From Candidatus Fermentibacterota bacterium (lineage in GTDB: Bacteria > Fermentibacterota > Fermentibacteria > Fermentibacterales > JCC-6): a stretch of DNA of 7,310 nt. Numbering within the stretch: the stretch's first letter is position 1; each line of letters opens with the position of its first letter. The stretch is from positions 1 through 7,310 of the forward strand of contig JAUWJE010000090.1 of the NCBI GenBank assembly GCA_030607835.1. Direction: 5' to 3'. Below are positions 1-5,143 of this stretch, in pieces. The position numbers and the translations under genes were made by a program. The notes beneath the pieces were generated by a model that was given only the letters and a program-made list of their open reading frames with translations, searched no databases and was not told the DNA's origin.

Positions 1-776
1 CAAGAGAACTGGTACTGTCCCAGGCCGGGAAACTCGCGGATGCCGGGTTCAAGGAAATTCTGCTGACAGGAGTTGATCTTGTCAGGTACGGAAATGACCT
101 GTATGGAGACGATTATGACTTGATACAGCTGGTTCGTGATCTCCTTTCAATCGGAGGGTTTCGTGTTCGACTGAGCTCCATGGAACCAATTGGATTATCG
201 AGTAACATGCTTGCTGGTTTAGCTTTGCCAGGTGTCTGCAGGCACATGCATATCCCCATTCAAAGCGGCTCAGATAGAGTTCTGAGGCGAATGGGAAGAT
301 TGTATTCAAAACAGGATATTATCGGGCTTCTTGATAAATGCATGGAACTGTTTCCAGGACTTGCTCTTGGAGCAGATATCATTGTAGGATTTCCCGGAGA
401 GACTTTCGAGGATTTTCAAGATACTGTTGATCTTATATCACATCCTGCAGTAACCTATCTTCATGTATTTCCATTTTCTGCAAGACCGGGAACTCCCGCT
501 GCTTCGTATACTGATGATATGATCCATACCGAGACAATTACAGAAAGAGCCGTTTACCTCCGATCGTATTCTGATGAAATCAGACGCAAATTCAGAAATA
601 CTCAGATTGGGAAGAACGCTCTAGTACTGGTTGAAGGCAGGCATGATGAGAATTCAGGAAGGCTTATAGGTATGACAGATAATTATATACCGGTATTGAC
701 TCCTGATGGCAGCAGGGAGGGGGAGCTGGTTTCGATGACAATAGAGGATGATAATATCTCCTGGGATACCAGATAG
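1..776 (+). CDS. mtaB: tRNA (N6-L-threonylcarbamoyladenosine(37)-C2)-methylthiotransferase MtaB, 5'-truncated
   Basis: This is the C-terminal 257 residues of a MiaB-like radical SAM methylthiotransferase; the reading frame runs in from the left edge (first full codon at nt 3). The family adds a methylthio group to t6A at position 37 of ANN-decoding tRNAs in the cytoplasm, using SAM and two Fe-S clusters. Visible family motifs are LRLSS-type 'VRLSSMEP' ending at nt 188, 'HIPIQSGSDRVLRRM' near nt 249-293, 'GADIIVGFPGET' at 369-404, and 'PFSARPGTPAA' at 471-503. The 'SSMEP' signature points to MtaB rather than MiaB or RimO. The last ~50 residues form a short TRAM-like tail. The N-terminal UPF0004 domain and the radical-SAM CxxxCxxC lie outside the window; full members are about 430 residues. 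The stop codon is 1 nt before coaE, so the two are probably co-transcribed and translationally coupled. A TTG at nt 120 in this frame is internal, not the start. Confidence 0.93.
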   Translation, partial: RELVLSQAGKLADAGFKEILLTGVDLVRYGNDLYGDDYDLIQLVRDLLSIGGFRVRLSSMEPIGLSSNMLAGLALPGVCRHMHIPIQSGSDRVLRRMGRLYSKQDIIGLLDKCMELFPGLALGADIIVGFPGETFEDFQDTVDLISHPAVTYLHVFPFSARPGTPAASYTDDMIHTETITERAVYLRSYSDEIRRKFRNTQIGKNALVLVEGRHDENSGRLIGMTDNYIPVLTPDGSREGELVSMTIEDDNISWDTR

Positions 777-777
777 C

Positions 778-1395
778 ATGGGTGATCCTGCTGGATTTCT
801 TATAGGTATAACCGGTAATAGCGGCTGCGGTCAGACTACAGCTGCAAAATATTTAAATGAAGAGTGTTCCGGAATATGTTCGCTTGATCTGGTTGGTCAC
901 AGACTGCTTAACCGTCAATATGTTATTTCCGAACTGGCTGAAGCCTTCTCAAGACCTGAATTCAATCATCTGGACGGAGAGAGTATCCGGACTGAGCTGA
1001 GAAAGATCGTACTCAATGATACGGAAGCTTATGCGATACTGAATGCAGTTCTTCATCCAAGAATGATCGGGTGGGCTGTACAGTGCGCTCAAACTCTCAG
1101 AAAACTGAAAGGCATATGGATTCTTGAGGGAGCGCTCATCTGTGAGCTTAGAATTAATGATCTGCTTGATTATCTGATTGTTGTAGAGGATTCAGAACAC
1201 AGATGCATAAGTCGTGTTGCAGCAAGGGATAACATCTCATTTGAAGATGCGGCGAAGAGGTGGAAAGTACAATTACCAATTGAGAACAAATCAAAAATGG
1301 CTGACGCGGTTGTAGACAACTCAGGGGAACTGGATAACCTGAAGCAACAGATTCTTACTATATTTCGTTGTATTAAGAAAAACATAATGAACTGA
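778..1395 (+). CDS. coaE: Dephospho-CoA kinase (CoaE) family protein with altered Walker A lysine
   Basis: This 205-residue protein matches the usual CoaE length. CoaE phosphorylates the 3'-hydroxyl of dephospho-CoA with ATP, the last step of CoA synthesis, in the cytosol. Family marks are the N-terminal P-loop 'GITGNSGCGQTT' (residues 10-21), 'LDLVGH' (36-41, matching the DxDxxxH region), 'LNAVLHPRM' (88-96), 'WILEGALICE' where relatives have PLLFE, 'RVAARDN' (lid), 'RWKVQ' (161-165) and 'ADAVVDNSG' (175-183). Two things are odd. The invariant Walker A lysine is glutamine (Q19, codon CAG), and the first Asp of the usual DAD is serine. Activity is therefore uncertain, although the rest of the fold is well preserved and the frame is open. 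I chose ATG 778 because it follows the mtaB stop by 1 nt, has a weak GGGA 11 nt upstream, and puts the P-loop at the normal distance. An in-frame ATG at 748 would overlap mtaB and has no properly spaced ribosome binding site. Confidence 0.88.
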   Translation: MGDPAGFLIGITGNSGCGQTTAAKYLNEECSGICSLDLVGHRLLNRQYVISELAEAFSRPEFNHLDGESIRTELRKIVLNDTEAYAILNAVLHPRMIGWAVQCAQTLRKLKGIWILEGALICELRINDLLDYLIVVEDSEHRCISRVAARDNISFEDAAKRWKVQLPIENKSKMADAVVDNSGELDNLKQQILTIFRCIKKNIMN

Positions 1396-1413
1396 TCTGA
1401 AAGCGAGTAAATA

Positions 1414-2148
1414 ATGGCGCACAGAACGAGAAAGAGACTGACAAAAACAGAGCTGAAGAAAGATCCCATAAATGATGGCATTGTAAATAGTATTACCTAT
1501 TTACAGGAGCACATCAAGCAATTCATTATCGGCGCGGTGATCCTTGTCGTGCTTGTGCTTGTTGTTCAATCAGTTTCACAAAGCGCTGATAGACAGTCAG
1601 ATGAAGCGTTCGCACAATACTATCTTGCAGGACAATTTTATGACATGGGAATGAACAGTTTCCGCTATGGTCAGTTTGAAATGGCTATAGGTCAACTTCA
1701 AACCGCGCGACAGATTGCCAGTAACAATTTCAGAGCGTACCCGGGAAGGATCTCCGGGAAAAGATCAGCGATTCTTGCCGCTAAAATTGGTATAATACTC
1801 AGTATGGATAGTGAAGTAATTCCTGCGCTGCAATCATTCATTGCTTCTAGTCCCGGTATTGATCTTGAAAATTCCGCCCGTCTACACCTGGCAATTGCTC
1901 TTGAAAACAGGGGTGGAGAGAACGACCTTATCATCGCTCATGAACTGTTCTCAGAGCTCCTCGAAATTACTCCTGCAAATTCACAACTTGCCTGGGAATC
2001 CAATTATGGGATTTCACGGATTCTCTTCCTAAACAGAGAATATGAAGCTTCCCGGCAATATCTGCAGTCAGCACTTGAGATTTCCCAGGATACAACGGAT
2101 TTCATGTACTACCAGCTTTCTCGACTGGATATTCTGACAGAAGACTAA
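1414..2148 (+). CDS. Membrane-anchored tetratricopeptide-repeat protein
   Basis: This 244-residue protein has a basic cytoplasmic N-terminus ('RTRKRLTKTELKK') and one hydrophobic segment at about residues 37-52 (FIIGAVILVVLVLVVQ). The rest is a helical, TPR-like region predicted to lie outside the cytoplasm by the positive-inside rule. Repeat-like helices occur around residues 66-100 ('AQYYLAGQFYDMG', 'YGQFEMAIGQLQTARQI'), 125-170 and 175-235 ('AHELFSELLEITP', 'REYEASRQYLQSALEI'). The arrangement resembles YfgM-like/TPR_21 proteins, which act as periplasmic scaffolds or envelope chaperone partners; that role is only an analogy here. It follows coaE by 18 nt, with a weak purine-rich AAGCGAG about 8 nt before ATG 1414, and is the last gene of the plus-strand operon. 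I see no enzymatic motif, and no specific partner can be named. Confidence 0.8.
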   Translation: MAHRTRKRLTKTELKKDPINDGIVNSITYLQEHIKQFIIGAVILVVLVLVVQSVSQSADRQSDEAFAQYYLAGQFYDMGMNSFRYGQFEMAIGQLQTARQIASNNFRAYPGRISGKRSAILAAKIGIILSMDSEVIPALQSFIASSPGIDLENSARLHLAIALENRGGENDLIIAHELFSELLEITPANSQLAWESNYGISRILFLNREYEASRQYLQSALEISQDTTDFMYYQLSRLDILTED

Positions 2149-2150
2149 GA

Positions 2151-2170
2151 CTCCGCTCAGGGTAGAATAT
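2151..2170. repeat. Degenerate third copy of the 38-bp repeat core
   Basis: Just 2 nt after the TPR gene stop, CTCCGCTCAGGGTAGAATAT resembles the first part of the downstream 38-bp repeat. It has two C/T changes at the start and is missing three bases inside TCAGTAGGGTAGAA. The similarity is short and was found by eye, so it may be coincidental, but its position next to two perfect copies supports a shared origin. Confidence 0.45.
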
Positions 2171-2178
2171 AGGCTTAA

Positions 2179-2216
2179 TTCCGTTCAGTAGGGTAGAAGA
2201 TAATTGATGATATTAT
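2179..2216. repeat. 38-bp perfect direct repeat, copy 1
   Basis: This 38-bp unit begins TTCCGTTCAGTAGGGTAGAA and ends TTGATGATATTAT. It recurs without a mismatch at 2235-2272, 18 bp further on, giving a 56-bp period. It lies in the gap between two convergent operons and does not match any RNA family or mobile element end that I recognise. The flanks of the two copies differ, so the identity stops sharply at both ends. Confidence 0.95.
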
Positions 2217-2234
2217 TTCAAAAGGATGCTTCAT

Positions 2235-2272
2235 TTCCGTTCAGTAGGGTAGAAGATAATTGATGATATTAT
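2235..2272. repeat. 38-bp perfect direct repeat, copy 2
   Basis: This is the second identical copy of the unit at 2179-2216. Its last 8 bases (GATATTAT) are also the outer part of the left arm of an inverted repeat at 2265-2283, so this copy, unlike the first, is tied into a potential hairpin. The 18-bp spacer between copies (2217-2234) shows no matching sequence. Confidence 0.95.
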
Positions 2273-2326
2273 GTACAGTCATAAGAAGCATGATTAATTT
2301 CTATACATATGACTTTACATAATATC
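2265..2326. repeat. Inverted repeat, 19-bp arms with one mismatch
   Basis: The left arm at 2265-2283 (GATATTATGTACAGTCATA) is the reverse complement of the right arm at 2308-2326 (TATGACTTTACATAATATC) at 18 of 19 positions. An extra AGAA (2284-2287)/TTCT (2299-2302) pair can form inside the loop. An outer GATAA (2255-2259)/TTATC (2329-2333) can extend the stem across a small bulge. The stem is AT-rich and no T-run follows on either strand, so it is not a classic intrinsic terminator. It could be a bidirectional 3'-end structure, a small non-autonomous element, or part of an RNA. Confidence 0.8.
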
Positions 2327-2416
2327 CCTTATCGGACGTCGTATATACACTAAATAGCAAAAGAATCGCTAAAAATAGACCATATTGCTGAATATCCTGA
2401 AGTTAGTCTGATAAGG
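2327..2416. other. Possible multi-stem RNA or DNA structure
   Basis: CCTTATCGGAC (2327-2337) can pair with GTCTGATAAGG (2406-2416) over 11 bp, including one G-U wobble when read on the plus strand. Two small hairpins sit inside: TAGC (2355-2358) with GCTA (2368-2371), and ATATT (2382-2386) with AATAT (2391-2395) around a GCTG loop. Together these could make a branched fold next to the larger hairpin. The inner stems are short and AT-rich and may be chance; no known RNA family is recognised. Confidence 0.3.
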
Positions 2417-2421
2417 TGAAA

Positions 2422-2436
2422 TAGTGCCTGTCACTA
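2422..2436 (-). terminator. Weak candidate terminator of the minus-strand operon
   Basis: One base after the stop codon of the receiver-ATPase fusion, the minus strand reads TAGTG-ACAGG-CACTA followed by TTTC. The 5-bp stem and short T stretch are too weak for a confident intrinsic terminator, but the position is right. No stronger terminator is visible for either convergent operon. Confidence 0.25.
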
Positions 2437-2437
2437 C

Positions 2438-5113
2438 TTAGTTAGGTTTAAGGATTTTTTTGATCCTAAGAAGCAGTGTTTCCTTGTGCAGCGGTTTTCT
2501 AATGTAATCCTCAGCGCCTAATTCGTATCCTTTAACCTCATCTTCGACTTTATCCCTTGCTGTGAGTATGACAACCGGGGTTTCGATTCCTTTGTTTATG
2601 ATAATCTCAAGCAGCTTGAATCCGTTCAGATTGGGCATATCGACGTCTGAAATGATAAGATCGAATTCCTGCTTGCTGAGTATGACAATGGCATCAATCC
2701 CGTCACCTGTCGAGGTTACTTCGTATCCGTTGGCAGACAGGATAAAGGATACGAATCTGCATAGATCCGGATCATCATCGACAACCAGGATTCTTGCTCC
2801 AGTTGAAGCCCTCCCTCCTGTTCGCTTCTCAATAACATCTCTATCCTGTTTCTCGAACGGCAGGGATTCAACTTCTTCGAAATCCGTTGAGATTTCAGTA
2901 TCAGTATGAACTGGAGAGGATGCTGTTATTTTCCTCCTGATAGAGCCTGTAAGCCTTTTTTCCTCAAGAAGAATAAGATGATATATATCACCATAGCAGA
3001 TAGTGAAATCCCTCAGTTTATCAAATGCATGATCACTCATAAGATATTGTCCGATATCATGAAATTGCTGCCGCATAGCCGATACTGATTCACCGCTTCT
3101 GACAATTTCTATCACTTCTGGATTGAATTGAAGCAGTTCGAATATTCCCTGACGACCTTTATATCCTCTATTATTACACTTCGGGCATCCGGTGGGATCA
3201 GCTACTTTATCGGGAATATTATCCGTAAACAAGCTGAGCATTTCTGCTTCCTCAGGTTTAATTGATCTTATTTTCCTGCAATCTGGACACAGACGCTTAA
3301 AGAGCCGTTGAGCCGCAATAAGAAGAACAGAATCAGCCAGGTCAGCTCTTGTAACTCCAAGACGCTCAAGTCTTCCTATAGAAGTTGTCGTATTGGCCGA
3401 ATGAAGTGTGCCAAATGTCATATGTCCTGTGCTTGTAAGATCCATAACTGTTTTAGCTGTAAATGGATCTCTGATCTCACCCAGAAAGATGATATCAGGA
3501 TCCTGCCTTACTGCGGACTTGAGGAGCGCTTCGAAGGTAACACCGGCTTTCACATTAACTTCCTGTTGATTGGCATATGCGATTATGTATTCAACGGGAT
3601 CCTCGATGGTCATCAGGCTGCGGTTTTTGATATCGATATTGGATATAAGACTGTAGAGAGTTGTACTTTTACCTGAACCGGTTGGACCTACAACAATAAT
3701 TGCTCCTGTATGTTGCTGAGAGGCCTCATACATTGTTTCAGCCTGAGTATCCGTCATACCAAGCTCAATCAGTTCCATCGGCTTGGCATCCATGTCCAGC
3801 AGACGAATGATTAAACTTTCCCCATAAGGTGTGGATGTAGTAGCAAGCCGGATTTTGAAGAACTTTCCTCCGAGTCTAGCTTCCACAGCTCCATCCTGGG
3901 GTTTTCGCCTTTCAGCGATATCCATATTTGCCAGGACTTTGAATCGACTGAGAAGAGTTTTCCCGGTTTTTGGTTTGAGTGTGAATTTTTCAATCATATC
4001 ACCATCGATACGATATCTGACAAGTACTTTATCGGCTTTCGGCTCCATATGAATATCACTTGCTTTTTCTTTAGCAGCAGTGTACATGACCTTGTCTGCT
4101 ATATACTTTATGGGAGAGGTGTTAATGTCATCCTTATCAGGCTCTTCCACTATTTCCAGTATACCGCTCTTTCTTACCTTTGATATAGTGTTTTCATCTT
4201 TATACGAATTGTTTCCATCCTCAATACTTGAGGATAAAACTTCAACTTCCTGATCTTTCGGAGTATATGTTTTCAAGAGGGCAAGAATGCTGTCTGGCTG
4301 GGCAATTCCAATTCGGGGTTCTTTCCCTTGAGCGATCATGTCAATCGTATCCCTGAGCTGAAGGTTGAAAGGGTTACTTAGAACGTACGTAGTCTCCCCA
4401 TCAGAATCCCGTATGGCAAGAACGAGTTTTGACCTGCTGAAGGGAGCCGGAAATACCTCTGTAAGTATGTTTTCAGGATCAATATACGGAAAATACTCGA
4501 ATTGAAAATATTCAGCTGTATATCGAGCAAGAGTCTCTGCATCAACTCCAATATCTTCTACGGATTCGTATAGAGATAATCGATCTAGCAACTGAATTCC
4601 GCTCATAGCTTTGTCATCAAGATTCAGAGAATCCTTGAGGTGTTCAATGAAATCAACATACTCTGATGATAACAGATCCATAGTGGTTTGTTCTCCGGTT
4701 GTGAAGACTTTTGACCAGTGAGCTTTGGTCTCCAGGTGAAGTTTTATACTGTTGAGGAATTTAGGTGCATTCGCAAGAGGGCAGATAACACTGTCTACAA
4801 CACCTGCCGGTCTGGCGGGAATTCTAGAATCGATCAGATCATCTGTCTCGAATGTTACCACTATGGGAATACAGGCTGTTTCAGGATTATCCTGAAGTAT
4901 GGAAGTGAATTGAGATACACTCATTCCGGACATTCGGTAAGGAGCAATTATCAGATCCGGTTGCTTCAGGGAAGCGATTTCAAGACCTGTTCGACCTCCC
5001 GCAGAGTCACTTACTCTGCAATCAGAACTGCCCTGCAGCAATTCAACCAGCTGATTTCTCCTGGACTCGTTATCATCAACAATCAGCACAAGTGGCAGTA
5101 TCTTCTGCTTCAT
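2438..5113 (-). CDS. Receiver-PilB/GspE ATPase-receiver fusion protein
   Basis: This 891-residue protein has four parts. Residues ~6-128 form a receiver-like domain with the acidic pair D13/D14 but Pro58 where the phosphoacceptor Asp belongs and Cys111 for the conserved Lys; it is a pseudo-receiver. Residues ~150-285 resemble the T2SSE N-terminal domain, without a clear c-di-GMP-binding MshEN motif. Residues ~330-715 are a hexameric assembly ATPase: 'SDIHMEP' (352-358), Walker A 'GPTGSGKS' (476-483), Asp box 'TIEDPVEY' (502-509), Walker B/catalytic Glu 'DIIFLGEIRD' (540-549), His box 'TGHMTFGTLHS' (562-572), and zinc cysteines C609, C612, C643 and C646. The four cysteines and N-domain indicate an extension ATPase (PilB/GspE) rather than PilT. 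An acidic linker leads to an intact receiver (773-891; D780, D823, T851, K873). The motor would act at the inner-membrane base of a pilus or secretion machine. The gene lies 30 nt after the hybrid kinase, with GGTGG just before ATG 5113. Whether it is the main pilus motor or a specialised paralogue cannot be told here. Confidence 0.9.
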   Translation of the reverse strand: MKQKILPLVLIVDDNESRRNQLVELLQGSSDCRVSDSAGGRTGLEIASLKQPDLIIAPYRMSGMSVSQFTSILQDNPETACIPIVVTFETDDLIDSRIPARPAGVVDSVICPLANAPKFLNSIKLHLETKAHWSKVFTTGEQTTMDLLSSEYVDFIEHLKDSLNLDDKAMSGIQLLDRLSLYESVEDIGVDAETLARYTAEYFQFEYFPYIDPENILTEVFPAPFSRSKLVLAIRDSDGETTYVLSNPFNLQLRDTIDMIAQGKEPRIGIAQPDSILALLKTYTPKDQEVEVLSSSIEDGNNSYKDENTISKVRKSGILEIVEEPDKDDINTSPIKYIADKVMYTAAKEKASDIHMEPKADKVLVRYRIDGDMIEKFTLKPKTGKTLLSRFKVLANMDIAERRKPQDGAVEARLGGKFFKIRLATTSTPYGESLIIRLLDMDAKPMELIELGMTDTQAETMYEASQQHTGAIIVVGPTGSGKSTTLYSLISNIDIKNRSLMTIEDPVEYIIAYANQQEVNVKAGVTFEALLKSAVRQDPDIIFLGEIRDPFTAKTVMDLTSTGHMTFGTLHSANTTTSIGRLERLGVTRADLADSVLLIAAQRLFKRLCPDCRKIRSIKPEEAEMLSLFTDNIPDKVADPTGCPKCNNRGYKGRQGIFELLQFNPEVIEIVRSGESVSAMRQQFHDIGQYLMSDHAFDKLRDFTICYGDIYHLILLEEKRLTGSIRRKITASSPVHTDTEISTDFEEVESLPFEKQDRDVIEKRTGGRASTGARILVVDDDPDLCRFVSFILSANGYEVTSTGDGIDAIVILSKQEFDLIISDVDMPNLNGFKLLEIIINKGIETPVVILTARDKVEDEVKGYELGAEDYIRKPLHKETLLLRIKKILKPN

Positions 5114-5143
5114 CTTCCACCATTCATTGAATGAAAGAGGGTT

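Noticed and set aside
748..777. ATG 748 as the coaE start
   Set aside because: It would overlap mtaB by 29 nt, and the nearest AGAGG directly abuts the ATG. ATG 778 fits family length and spacing better.
2207..2263. An 18-codon ORF starting ATGATATTA within repeat copy 1 and ending in copy 2
   Set aside because: It has no ribosome binding site, is made of repeat sequence with a 56-bp period that is not a multiple of three, and shows no protein-like features.
2179..2272. The two 38-bp repeats as a minimal CRISPR array
   Set aside because: The spacer is only 18 bp, there are only two perfect copies, no cas genes are nearby, and the third copy is truncated and at a different spacing.
5121..5133. 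Small palindrome CATTCATTGAATG between the two minus-strand genes as a terminator or operator
   Set aside because: The stem is only 5 bp with a 3-nt loop, lacks a T-run, and lies in a 30-nt gap within an apparent operon; chance is sufficient.
4718..5134. A 138-codon plus-strand open frame
   Set aside because: It is antisense to the N-terminal receiver-like domain of the ATPase fusion and has no recognisable motif.
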